From the NCBI GenBank assembly GCA_030063045.1, contig JAQSEB010000088.1, positions 1 through 64,000 of the forward strand: DNA of 64,000 nucleotides, written 5' to 3'. Positions 12,655-25,200 of the stretch are shown piece by piece (the stretch's first letter is position 1; each line of letters starts with the position of its first letter). The notes below the pieces were generated by a model, which was given only the letters and a program-made list of their open reading frames with translations, was not told the DNA's origin and did not search any database. A program made the position numbers and the translations under genes. This DNA comes from Pratylenchus scribneri. Its lineage: Eukaryota; Nematoda; Chromadorea; Rhabditida; Pratylenchidae.

Positions 12655-15600
12655 TCAGCCAAACCATTGATTTGCAATTCTACGGCAAGTGGCACAACAA
12701 TGTGTGCCAATAAAACGATCGCGGCAACTATATGGATTTGCCTGCTGGGCACATTCATAATGAAAATCGGCACATTCTGTAGATTATCAATAATTTTAAT
12801 ATATTAAAAATTCGAAATTATACTAGCTTTATTTTTAAATAAAATTTTAATAGTAAAATTGTATTTCTTATTAGATATTATTATTATGCAATTTTTAATT
12901 TTACCGTATTCATTGCATAGTTGTTCTCTGGTTCGATCACATTTATTACATGTGCGTCGACAATTTTCATTCATCCATTGAATTTTTGAGAATTGACTAC
13001 AATCTCCCCTTCGAGCCAATTCAAAGCAATTTGGACTTCGATCAGCGCATTCTTAAATCATAAAAAGAATAGTTGATAGATAGATATTAGAAAAAATCTT
13101 CCCCTTCCTCATTTAAAATATATTTTTGCTTTGAAACATCTTAAAATTATTTTAGCCTTATTAAAGTTCCTATTTGAATTCAAATTTAGTTTCATTATTT
13201 ATTGGAATTGGAAGGAATTTTAATGGAATATTTTTTTTATTTTAAATTACATACTCAAACTAATATTATAATTCGGTTGGCATATTTCACAGGATGCTGG
13301 ACAATTTATACGCATATATCCTGGAAATATATAGCATTCTCCACGTGCTGCCCAAGTCGTGCAACAACTATGTTGATTATAGCAATTCTTAATTTTAATA
13401 ATTTATTTTATTATTTAAAATATTAATAATATACATTGGACAAATCTTGGCATCTTCCTTCGATGCAAACACCTTTATAGCAAACATCCTCGCCGTTGAT
13501 GAAGCCTTGACAATTGCCTCCTAATTTCACTTTCGAAACACATTGAGGTTCACCGTGCGATTTGTCACAGAAAAGATATCTTAAAAACATGGATTATTAA
13601 ATAAATAAATTTCAGCAATATTTTGATGCTCGCGTAACCTAAAGCCGATTCAATAATTATTCTGAATATTGTGGAAAATAAAATTTGGGACTCCGTTTAT
13701 TATATAATTTTTTTCCAAAATTGTATTTTTAATTTTTTATTTATATTTAAAAATTGTTTAATGATAATCTTATTATTATCAAGCAATTAATAATTGAAAA
13801 AATTTAAGATAAATTTTTTCTATGCTTATCCAGGAAAGATAATCAAGGAAATTTTTTGAGCAAGTCCGGTCAATTTCTAGGAAATTTTTTCAAATTCCTA
13901 AAGAGACTTAAATTATCGTTAAATTAATTTGTAAAAATTATTTTCTAAAGATTAATGTTCACAAAATTTTCCAAAATATATAATACTTTGAATCACAATC
14001 TGGACGCATCTGGCTGCATGTTGGTCGTTCTTGATAATTGTACAAATAATCTGTGTATGCATTTTTGAGACCGCCCATATTATCCCATAATATAAATGGG
14101 GCCATGTCTGCTTTGGCCATATGATCAGAAGAGCTGCAATTCTAATAAAAAAATAAATTTATTTAAAATCAAATTATTCTTACGGTAATAAATATTGGAT
14201 ATTGATTTTCACGTTGCACTCTATTTTGATGAGTCTGCCGCCATTGTTCCCACAACTTTGAAAAGATATTAATATTCATTTTAATAAAATATTTTTCATA
14301 AAAAATGATATCGAAAGGACTATTGAAAATGCGGAAATTCTTTAATTGTTCAATGCTTTATCCTAGAAAAATCAAAAACTATATATCCAATCGATAGATT
14401 TCATATAAATGCAATGATTGATAATGATTTTGTTGATTTAATCAATTATTTACTCACTAAACCAAAAATATGTTTAAACCTTTCCGAATTAATTTTGTTC
14501 ATCTTGTGTTTTTTCAAACTCTATCCAATAGTGAATATAGGAATTCTAAAGCAATATTTTTATGAAATTTTACAATTTCTTTTTAGTAAAATAAATGTTT
14601 TGACAAATTGCTAAAAAAAAATTTATTAAAATAATAGGAAAAAAGGAGTATAATTGAAAAATTTTTTTAAAATAAAAATTTAAAAATTAACCAAATCAAC
14701 AAATGAATGAAGCAGATAAAATGTTGGATCATTTGCTGCTGTTGTTGGCTCATTCATATCGCCACCCTTTAAAAATTTTAATATATAAACTTTAAATGTG
14801 ACTGAATTAATAATTAAATTTTTAAAAACATATTTATTATAATAATCTTTAATCGAATCTGACTTACCACCCATTGGTGAACTAGGCCATGAATCCATTC
14901 GATTGTGCGATGATCGCGATAATTGAAAGGACAATTCTTAATAATTTATTTAAAAGAATTTACTAAAATATTCCTCTTTATTTACCACTGACGTAGCAAA
15001 GGAATGTGCTAGAATTGCCTCAATTTGTGTTTGACTCAAAAACCAGTTAATGCTGAAAAATGATTTTTATTTTTTTTAAATTCTTGTGTACTCTTGATCA
15101 TTCATCAGCCTTGAACCGTCTGTCAACCCAAGATCTCGTGTAATATAAGGATTCATCTATGAAATAGAAATGATAAATGATAATTTTAATTTCCATATTC
15201 TTCTTTATTTAAAAAATAATCATTATTTAATTTGATTTCAATACTTATTTAATTTTTAATTAATGTCAAAAATATAAATATACATACATATTGTTCGTAT
15301 ATTGTTGTAATATTTTTTTCATATGCAGATCTTTCAAAATTCTCCAAATGAGTGATTCTAAAATTTTCTCGATTAATTAAAAAACATATTGTATTATCTT
15401 ATCAAATCCAAATTCTTGATAATCAAAAATTATGTCATGACTAAACCGTTCAGTTGATAATTTCAGAGAGTTTTTACACATCGAAGTAATTTATCTTATA
15501 TTTTATTATTATATAACACCAAATTTTATTGACTCAACTTTTGACATATAATAGTTTTTTGGATTAATAAATAATTATTAATTAGAGTTGACGATATTTA

Positions 15601-17696
15601 TTGAAAATTTTTTCTTTCTAATACTCATTAAAATGAAAAAGTTTTTACCCTAAATATTCAACATAGTGTTCAGTAGGATCGATTGCCTCTGTCCAATTAA
15701 TTGCTTTAAAATTTGCAAATGGACCATCGATGACATATCCTTGAGAATCAATTGCACCCAATAATTCATCAGTCCATAAAACAGAATCCCTTGGATCTGG
15801 CAAACGTGCATCTAACGCTGTATCCCAATATGGAAGAGCAATTAATATCAATCTAAATTTTTAATTATTATTATTATCACAATAATAATATCATATTTTG
15901 ATTTGTTGCAAAATTTATTGAATACTTTTTATTTTTCATCCATTTTTCGTTTCTGAAATTTTGCGACTTCTCTTTATTAGAATCTCCTCATTAAGAATCT
16001 CTCTAGTTCTAGTGTTTCTGAATCTCTGAAAATTAGAAATCCTAGGGTCACTAATAGGAAATATACGAAACCATTAAATTGAAAATTAATATTTAAAAAT
16101 TAATAGAATTTACTTACTTTTCGAAGCTCAAATTCGAATCTGTAATTTAATTAGATATATAAGATTTTGGGAAAAAACACAAACATTATATAACGGTGGA
16201 AAAAATTAAAATTATATTAATTATATAAACTTTGCTAAAATTTAAATTGTTTGTTATATATCTAATAATAAGGCACGTAAAAATAATGATTTCACTATTT
16301 AGCATTAATTATGCATAAAAATGCGATAAAAAGCATTTATAAATTTTTTTGAGATCAAGATATTGAACTTTTTTCACTTTTTATCACTATTTCTAACATT
16401 TTTTCACTATTTAGTGTCATTATTTTGTGATTTTTTTTGATCACTATTTTTCGAGCTCTAGTTATATCATCAGAAAAGTAAAAAAAATATTAGCAACCGT
16501 ATATACACTTTTAATAAGCTACCCCCTATTAATTCCCTTTCTTCAAATAATTTCAATTCCCTGCGAAATTCAAAATACATTATTTAGTGGAATAAAAAAA
16601 ATATATACAAGAGCTTATTTATATGTTCAATCATAAATGTTTACTGGATTTAGAATTTTGGACATGTTTAAGTTCATTTTTTCTCCTATATTAAAATTTC
16701 AATTCTGATGTCTAAGGAATTGTTAATATTTAAAATTCATCAAAAATGTTGCCTTTTCAGGAATTCCCTATGCCACGGCAGAAAACCAGGCCCCGCATGA
16801 GCACTGCCACCAACAGCAAGATCTCCATGTGTGCCAGCATAACCATAAAATTTACCATTGATTGCAAGTTGCTTTAATGTCTATAATGCTTGAATTAATA
16901 ATAAAATTTTATGTAATTTTATTTAAAAAATATTTATTTCATTTTAATTGAATTGTTAATTTGAAATATTTGAAAGGAAGTTTGATAATATTATAATAAA
17001 TATATTAGTAATTAAAAAATAATATATACCCAGTGAAAACGTCCTCTTTCCATATCACTCATTACACGATATTCTTTACGTATGGCTGTTCTCGATGTCA
17101 ATGTACTTCTATATTCTTCAATACTTCGGAAACAATTTAGCAGAAAAATTTTTCTCTTCAAATAGTACAAATAGCCATCAAAACAATTCAAATCCATGCA
17201 TTCATTAACTCTTTCTGGACAACCTTTTTGAGCATTTTCAATTAAGGAGCAAAAACTTTTATAGTTGCGTGGACATGGAACCCCAGGTAATGCCTTAAAG
17301 GGATGCTTTTATTATAAACAAAAATTATTTAAGTTTATAAAATTATAATATTACATAATTATACTTACTGCGCCATTGCATGTGTCTTTTCTTTTTGTAC
17401 ATTTTGATTTGCATTCCTCCGAGATCCATGGTATTTTTGGATCTTTTAATGCCTTACAATCATCACATTCACCGCATGTAATAAAGCGGTTCTAATAAAA
17501 AAAAAACAATTTTTTTGAATACAAAAGTACATACTACAGGATTTTCACGATTATTTTTTGTCCATTTTGCTAATTGTAAGCAAATTTTTCGTTCTGCTAC
17601 ATTTTGTTCATTTTCGCACTCCTTTTCCACGTCCATTAATCCATTGGATAAATAAGTGTAAATAGAGAGAAGAAGAAGAATATCAAGAAAAAGCAT
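12655..17696 (-). CDS. Secreted tyrosinase with three C-terminal ShK modules
   Basis: Exons in transcript order: 17696-17535, 17491-17369, 17293-17030, 16880-16753, 15852-15649, 15357-15288, 15156-15092, 15052-14986, 14936-14868, 14766-14692, 14255-14184, 14141-13987, 13579-13435, 13387-13261, 13051-12905 and 12776-12655. Joined, they give about 664 residues. It starts with a signal peptide (MLFLDILLLLSIYTY) and a Cys-rich segment. The copper A site shows MERGRFHW, then GSAHAGPGFLPWHREF; copper B shows IHGLVHQW, then DPTFYLLHSFVD. The end carries three six-cysteine ShK modules. Family knowledge: type-3 copper tyrosinases oxidise phenols to quinones, and nematode TYR proteins with ShK repeats are linked to cuticle or eggshell tanning. 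A conserved-looking 22-nt micro-exon (16139-16118, FEFELRK) puts the next exon out of phase, while skipping it keeps the frame. The intron after 16753 starts GC. Confidence 0.9.
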
Positions 17697-18343
17697 ATTT
17701 TACAATAATATTATTATATTTTTGTAATATTTTATTTGAAATTTTTAAACAATTTTAAAATAAAGATTAAAATTCTCTCCTTAAATTTAAATGATTTGCT
17801 TAAAATTTTTAAAATCTTTTAAATTTAAAATTAAATTAATTTAATGAAATTAAAAGAGAGAAATTAGTAAAAACAATTTATTGTAGTAATTCCTTGATGT
17901 ATTAAAATTTAAAAGTGCAATTTATTAGTAAATAAACTTGTTCAGTATGTTTTAAAATCAAATGTTTAAAAAAATTTAATTGAATGGGTGGGTGTTTGTC
18001 TCTGTCTAAAAATATGTTTATCTGTTTAATTTATTTGAAAAGGAAGTTAAAATCTTAATTGTTGTAAGATGTTTAAAAAGTACATTTAGTAATTTTAACG
18101 AAATTAATTGTTATGAAATAATTTGTCTATGAATGGCTCTGCTGGTGGAAATTAATAAATTCTTAAATCATTGAAGAGAATTTAATATGCTTAACTGGTA
18201 ATAATATTTCTAAATTAAATTATCAGGATATTTTAAATTAATCCATTTTATTTTTATATTTGATATAATTTTCTTTGTTATTTTGTTTAAAAACAATTAG
18301 TAAAAAGAATAAAATTACTAAAATTTTGCACCCATAAAATTTT
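17697..18343. other. Upstream region of the tyrosinase gene, no gene recognised
   Basis: AT-rich sequence directly upstream of the tyrosinase start codon, probably including its promoter. No motif stands out. Confidence 0.4.
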
Positions 18344-18715
18344 GGTTGGCCGACACTTGCGGACCCGACACTTGCGGACGAAACGGTCTGGTGCCGAAGG
18401 TGGTAAAGCTGGAGTGACATTTTTTATAGTATATTATTGGCATAAAATTAGCTACAAAATGACATCAAAAGCATTGCCCAATTTTGAATTTTCACCGAGT
18501 TATGGCCAAAAACCGTTGATTTAAATAAAATTTCGATTTTGACGGTTTTTTGGCCATAACTCGGTGAAAATTCAAAATTGGGCAATGCTTTTGATGTCAT
18601 TTTGTAGCTAATTTTATGCCTAATAATATGCTGTAAACAATGCCACTCCAGCTTTACCACCTTCGGCTACAGACCGTTTCGTTCGCAAGTGTCGGGTCCG
18701 CAAGTATCGCAGTAC
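18344..18715. mobile_element. Foldback (MITE-like) element, family 1, copy b
   Basis: It has the same organisation as 1829-2191: CCGACACTTGCGGAC ends (duplicated at the left end), a GGTCTGGTGCCGAAGGTGGTAA block, and long arms centred near 18530 that are nearly perfect reverse complements of each other. This copy's arms match each other better than those of copy a, which suggests it is younger. Confidence 0.88.
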
Positions 18716-18920
18716 GAAAATTTTCAACTTTTTTTGCACATGAGTTGTTTCAATTTTATTTTAACTATACGTACAGTACACATAAAAGAAAAATTATTTT
18801 AAAACAAATGATTAAAAATATTTTATTTTAAATTAAAATAAAAAATAAAAGTATAAATTAACATTCAAGTTTATCATTTCATATCTTAAAATGAGCTTTT
18901 CAAAATAATCATATTCAATT

Positions 18921-21289
18921 TTATTCAAAATAAACAATATTTCGTTCAATCAATTCCCGCGCTTCTTTATTTTCAAATAAATGCTCCAATGGTTTAGTGT
19001 AGAATAAATAGGCTGATTTTTCGTGTTCTCCTTTGTAAGTTATTGAAATTGTACGCAATGTTGCCAAATGATCGCCACGAATATTGCAAATTGGTTGTAA
19101 TCGATTTGGGATTTGTGTACCCTTAGGCATCAAAATGAACAATTCCATTTTCTCTGCTTTCACTTTGTCACAATGCTCCTGTGAGAAGATATTTAAAAAA
19201 CATAAAATTGAAATTTGTTTTAATTTTAATTTTGTATATATACTGGCTAATATCTTATCATTCTATTAAGACTAATCACTAATATAATTTTTACGCTTTT
19301 ATGTCAAGCACTTTAAACGAAATATCTTTTCAAGATTATTCGTATATAATTGGCGAGAAGTTATGACCAAACAATTTCGGCCTATTTTACAGCTTTTTTA
19401 ATCATAAATTTTTCTTTTTTTTATCATATTTTCTATAAATATTTCATCCCATTTAATATTAATTTTAAATACTAATAAAAGCTCTTTGAAATTAATTTGG
19501 TACCCAAAATAGCGCGTAATAAGTAATAACCACATTCATTTTTGTAAGATATTCTCACTTTTCCAAATAGTGTCGCAATTTGACAAGCCAATTCCAATGC
19601 TTTGTTGACATCGAAATGATCAATTCCAAGCAATCTATTGCCTTCGAGATGACCGCTACCGGAGGAGATCCATTTATAGATTAGTTTTGAATCTTCTTCG
19701 CATAAATTGCCTTCATTTTTCAAATTAATCATAAAATATCCATTAAATTTGGCCACTATTGGTTCTGTAAGAACGCGACAAATACCATTGGATGAATTGT
19801 TGTTTTGTAATTCCAGCAAAATTTTCTCTTTCTCAAGCCAATCAAAGAAGAATTGGCGACAATCAACGATGGGATTTTGTTGTTTACAATTTTGCCATCG
19901 AAACAATTGGGATATCCCATTTCCGGCATTATTTATGGCAGTATTTGGTTGTAATAAATTGCTTTTCCATATAATCATATTGCTATTTTTGGAGAAGAGT
20001 ACCTGAAAAAATTTAATTGAATTCTTGAAAAAATGATATTAAATTCTTAAAAAAATGATATTTTTTGGTATTTTTATCTTTTATTCATTTTTGTTGTCGA
20101 TAAAATATAATTGATTCTACAGAACTGTTTCTATTGCATCGTATCGAATGAATATAATTATAATTGCTTATTTTTCAATAGCGCAAATTTATTTCGAATA
20201 TATTTCCAGAAAAACTAAAAATGATGGTCAAATTTAAATTAAATTATCTAAAGAGATGTAGAATTAATTTTTGCAAATTCTTTTCGGTATGATTTTTTTT
20301 TATTTTTTCCAAGGATTTGTTGTGTTTTTTTTTCTGTATGATTTTTTTATTTCTTTTTCGGAATGATTTTTTATCTAATAATTTTCTTGTTTCATTTTGG
20401 AATAATTTTTATATTTCATTAGGGATAATTTCGTTTTTTCGGGAGATGATTTTTCGGTACATATGTGTTATCTGTCCGCAGATTTTTTTTAGTTCAACTG
20501 GGAGAAGTTACCGGTGATCCCCATGGGTCATCCGGTATAGGGTTAGGGTCCTTATAGGGGATAGGTTATCATTTCACATATCCTTAACCCTAATCCTAAT
20601 CACCGTAAAGGGAGACCCTTCCTTCTTTTCACATCTGCTGCGGACAGATAACACATAAGTACCGATTTTTTCACGTAAGTAATTATGTTTCACATTTTTT
20701 GATCATATATATGCTGATGAATTGGAATGTGAACCTCGGTTTTAACCTGTTTGGTACTTATTTGAAATTTGATCATAAATTGCATGGCCTGAATGTGACA
20801 ACAATTTCCCACTCGAATACAGCCAAATGATTTGAAAATTTTCGGAGGTTCAACTTTAGGCACTGGCGCTAGTTCAAATTTTCCTCCACGTTTCACAAAA
20901 ATTGTAAATATGCCTAAAATATTTATTTCAATAATTCTAAAATTATATGATTCGGCCATAAACATATAAATTAATAGAAATTCAAATTCCTAATCCGCTT
21001 TTACTTTAGGTTCTGATATATGGCTATGAAATCAATTAGTAAAATTAAATAAATTTTTACAATTTTTTTCAATTTATCTTTTCCCATTTAGAAATTGTTT
21101 CGATTTTTACCTTCTTTTAATTGCATTTTCAAATCTCGAACATTTCGACTTTTGTTGGTTCCAACATTTCCAGAATGGAAAAATTCCTGGCAAATTGGCA
21201 GCAAATCGCGATTGACAAGGAAAAGATTAGGTGATTCATGAAATTTCACAAATGTCAGAATTTCGAACCATATTTCATTTGGAAGAGAC
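18921..21289 (-). CDS. F-box-like protein, paralogue B (5' exon unresolved)
   Basis: Exons 21289-21111, 20913-20747, 20002-19559 and 19178-18921 join in phase and align with exons 2-5 of the gene at 3013-6288. Shared stretches include LPNEIWFEILTFVKFHESPN, PPKIFKSFGCIRVGNCC, LVAKYNG/IVAKFNG, ALELACQIATLFGK and GDHLATLRT. Exon 2 equals its counterpart in length (179 nt). The equivalent of the small first exon is not clear: a related-looking donor sits near 21320, but its frame does not fit and the region upstream is taken by a GC-rich island. The gene is therefore either 5'-truncated or starts elsewhere. The intron between exons 3 and 4 contains a foldback element (20456-20663). The F-box assignment is tentative. 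Confidence 0.7.
20456..20663. mobile_element. Foldback element with GGTAC ends
   Basis: The ends GGTACATATGTGTTATCTG and CAGATAACACATAAGTACC are complementary, extending into a CCGCAG/CTGCGG pair. The centre has a ...AGGGTTAGGG... and ...CCTTAACCCTAATCC... hairpin. Flanks are GATTTTTC and GATTTTTT, a 7/8 match that suits an 8-bp target duplication. It lies inside an intron of the F-box-like paralogue B. Confidence 0.75.
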
Positions 21290-21383
21290 CTTTAAAAATT
21301 TTATGCGTAAGTAAATTATAAATAACCAAATTTTAAAATTGCTTCGAAAGACGGCAATAAATAAATTTTGTCCAACAGATTAG

Positions 21384-21516
21384 GGTTGCGCCCCCGCAGT
21401 GCGGGGGCGGGTTGTGCGGGGGTCGGGGTTTGCGGGGTTGGCACTTGCGGGTTCGGGTTCGGGGGTGACCCCTTGCGGGGGCCCCCGCGGGGATCCCCGC
21501 GGGGGCGGGGGTAGCG
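21384..21516. repeat. GC-rich palindromic island
   Basis: About 130 bp of almost pure G+C in a very AT-rich window. It is built of GCGGGGG/CCCCCGC words and includes a perfect 26-bp palindrome at 21481-21506. A related 14-bp palindrome (ACCCCCGCGGGGGT) occurs at 21731-21744. It sits immediately upstream of the first recognised exon of the F-box-like paralogue B. Origin is unknown. Confidence 0.8.
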
Positions 21517-21764
21517 TAAATTTTTTAAAAAGCCACATTTTTCAAATAAAAAATTTTTTCGAAGAAAAATTTCATCCAAAAATGGCTGCGCAGCGAAAAA
21601 TTTTACCTAAAAATAGCCTCGCAGAGAAAAATTTTAATAAAAAATTTTAATATCCTAAAAAAATTTGGTCAAAATTTCCCTATCGAACTCCATTTTCCTT
21701 GAAAAATCCAATAATATGGGGTGCATGTTCACCCCCGCGGGGGTGTAAAATTCTAGTGCGCAAA

Positions 21765-22269
21765 TTTTATTTCGCCATTCAAAATGTTATTGCTAATTTT
21801 ATTTGCGTGCCTATGCCCTGCCCATAAAAATGGATCAATCGAAACTCTTTGCTTTTACTACTATCCTATCCTATCCTATATAATTTTGATTTAGGGAGAG
21901 GAAAAGAAGGAATAAGGTAGAAAATGAAGGGAAATGAAGACGAGCATCGCGGGCATCGGCATTGGCATAAGAATCAACCGTTCAATTTTTGTACGAGTGA
22001 TTTATTGCCTATGGGGCAGCATAGAAAAGAGGACGGATAATAATAATAATGCCCTTCATTTTTCATTTTTTCCCTCATTCAAAATCAATGCCATCACGAA
22101 AAATTCCCTTCTCTAAGCAATAAAATAAAATTATAATAAATATTTTTGAATATTTTATCCATAAATTTTTATAAAAAACTAAGGCATTTTTTAGTTCTGT
22201 GAAAGTGAAATTAGAATTTAAAATAAAAATATTGAAATTAATTTTAATTTCATATTAAAAATATTAAAA
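21765..22269 (+). promoter_or_regulatory. Conserved upstream block of giant gene copy 1
   Basis: This sequence is recognisably shared with the regions upstream of copies 2 and 3: GGATCAATCGAAAC, GAATCAACCGTTCAATTTTT, AAAAGAGGACGGATAATA, CATTCAAAATCAATGCCATC and an AATAAAATTATAAT stretch. Conservation of non-coding sequence next to three divergent coding copies suggests a promoter or 5' leader. ATGCCA occurs at 22088-22093, and a TTGGCAT/ATGCC cluster lies at 21951-21968. The function is inferred. Confidence 0.55.
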
Positions 22270-25200
22270 ATGAATGTTGTCAATCAAATAAAAACTATGT
22301 TATTTTATTTCCTTTTATTCAATCAAAATATTTTCATGACGATGCAAAATGATATTGGTAAAATTTTATGTAATAAAAAATTAATTATTATTATTATTAT
22401 AGAATATTAAAAGATGCCATTTATCATCTAGTTAAAATTAAAATTATTTAGAAATTTAAAAATTATATAATTAAACAAAAAATGTGAAAATTTTTATTTT
22501 TATTCATGAGAGCTTGAAAATTAGAAGAAAAAAAAACATATGCTTTTTAAATTAAAATCCTAGGCAATGCGATTAAATTTTAGGCCTTTTCAGAAGATAA
22601 AATTCTAAGAAAAAAAAGTAAATCCATTTCGGAAATTTTCAAATATATTTTAATTTTTTTATAAAATTGAGCTAACTTTGAATTAATTTATTAATAATAA
22701 ATTCGATAAAACATCAAATTTTTGTAACGAAATTAAAAAATTAACAAATTATTTTTATATATTATGTTTTTTAAGTTTTCGATTTGGACAAGGAATACAC
22801 CAATTTGATATTACTCTCCAATTTTGATTCTGTCAAACAGCAGGGCATTGAGGAAGAAGTCCTCTAAATAATTTAAAAATAAATTTATTTTTTAAAATAA
22901 TTGAAAAATTAATAATAATTTTTAACTCTATCTTTTTATTTTTTCTTTTCTTTATTATTTTAATATTGACTTTTTAAAATTAATAAAAGATTATAAAAAA
23001 ATTTAAAATATCCCGAATCAATCAAATTAAACAGTTTAAGTACTTAATATTTTTATTTTGCTTGAAAACAAACCATTTTTAAATTAAATCTTTATATATT
23101 AAAATTTAATAACACTTTTGATGAGATTTCAAATTACAATAAAGATTTTTCAGTCTAAAACAGTTTTCGAATTGTTAAAATAAATGAGCAAAAAGATAAA
23201 TAAAATCTTAAAAATATTATTTTCCTTTTAAGCAAGTAAATTTGGAGCGCCGAATGCAATTCCGACTGATTGCTTGGAATTTTGCAGAAAAATATGGCCT
23301 GGAAAATGAAAAGAAAAAAATAGCGAGAAATAAGAAAGGCGAAATTCCGGACATGGTCAAATATGCCTGCGAATTGTGGAAAAAAACAGAGTTAGATGCA
23401 AGAGCCGAGGAAGCCAGAGTTCTTCCCAAAAATCCTGAAAGAATTCGACAAGCGGCAAAAGGTTGGTTTGAGGAAAATTTTTAAATTAATTGAAAAAAAA
23501 AAATTCTAAAAAATTTTGACAACACAAAAATTCTCAGCAAATCTTATTAAATAATTCAAATCATTCTGGGATTTTTGGCTCTAAATCCAAACTCAAAATC
23601 AAAAAATTCGATATATCCTTCCTAACTAGAGTTGTCGCGAGTCAATCGAAGTTCGAAATTATTGGCTAAAATTTTGCCTTTGCGAGGCCATTTTTTCAGC
23701 TGAAAATTTTCCCTTATTATAGCAAGGCATTTCAATTTTTATTTAAATGATTAAATTGAATATATAAAAATGAATTAAAAATTCCTCATTTAAAAACAAT
23801 TTATAAAATTTTCAATATTTAAAATTTGACAATTTTTTACCTTTTTTTTTATTTAACCCATCATAATTATTCTTTTTAATTTTGTTTTAAATGTGATATT
23901 GCTAAGAGTATAATTTTTAGAACTTCGTAAACAAATAGAAAAAAAACCGATGAATGTTAAAGAATTGATGCAACAAACACGCGGCGATTGCGACCGGTTG
24001 GAATTCCATTTGGATGATAAATCTGATCCATTTGAGGAAATGCCAAAATGGGTTAATAATTTTTTTGAAAGTGCAAACAAAATGCATTATGAAGCGATGA
24101 TAAAATTATTGCATGGAATGAAATTGGAAGAATCCAAATTCGATATTTGGTGGACAAAATCACAAAAAATAATGCAAGAATTGAGGGATGAGGAACAATT
24201 AAAAAAGGCGCTGGAATTGGAAGATGCGGAGGCAAAAATGGGCAGGCAAGAAATAAAAATTTATTTATTTTTGTTTTATTTCCACTGTTATTAATTAATT
24301 AAAATCTATTAGAGCAATTATTAATAAAAATTTTTCATTTTTTTCTTTTTTTAAACTTTAAAAATTATAAAATTATTTGTACCTATTAATTTAAATATAT
24401 AATTTTGAATTTTCTACAACTTTCTTAAAAGAATTAAATATACTTAAAATAAAAATAAAATTAATTTTCCATTGCTAGGGATGAACCTCCAATTTTGACT
24501 CCGATCAAAATTTACAATATAACAAATCAAGCGAAAACTTTTTCACTTAATTAAATAAGGGAAAACGGATTTATCAGAGGATAATAAAAAATTTGTATTT
24601 TTTAATGACCAAAATAATATGGGAAAAAATAATCAAAATAAAAATAGAAATTAAGATGCGTCTTATTAAAATTTGCTATTTTAACAATTTTACAGATCTA
24701 AAGCAATTATTTCATTTAATGGAAGCAAAAAGAAGGCGGTGATTCACTTGGAGGATGAATATGAAAATGAAGAAAGCCAATTCCTACGAGAAATGCGCAA
24801 ATTGGCCATGAATTCCATAACAAGAGATGGACAAGAGGAAATGAAATTGGTGAAAAGACAAATTATAAAAATGACATCAGCAAATACATTGATTAAACTG
24901 GAGAATTTGTTTCCAACTCTTCTTGGAATTGGTAATTTTAATTTTAAGAAATTTTATATTATTTTACTTAAATCAATTTAAAATGCGATTTTTTATGCAC
25001 AAAGCTATAAAAATAGTTTTAAAAGAATTATTTCGGGATTGAGAATTTTATTATTGATAATATTTTTTATTTCTTTTCCAATAAGGCCTAAATAATTTAT
25101 TAAAATCATTCAGCATAAATTTTTAATTAATTTTAGCATAAATAAAATATAAAAACGGTTTTATTGAAATTTTAGAAAAATAATGGAAGTCATTTAATTT

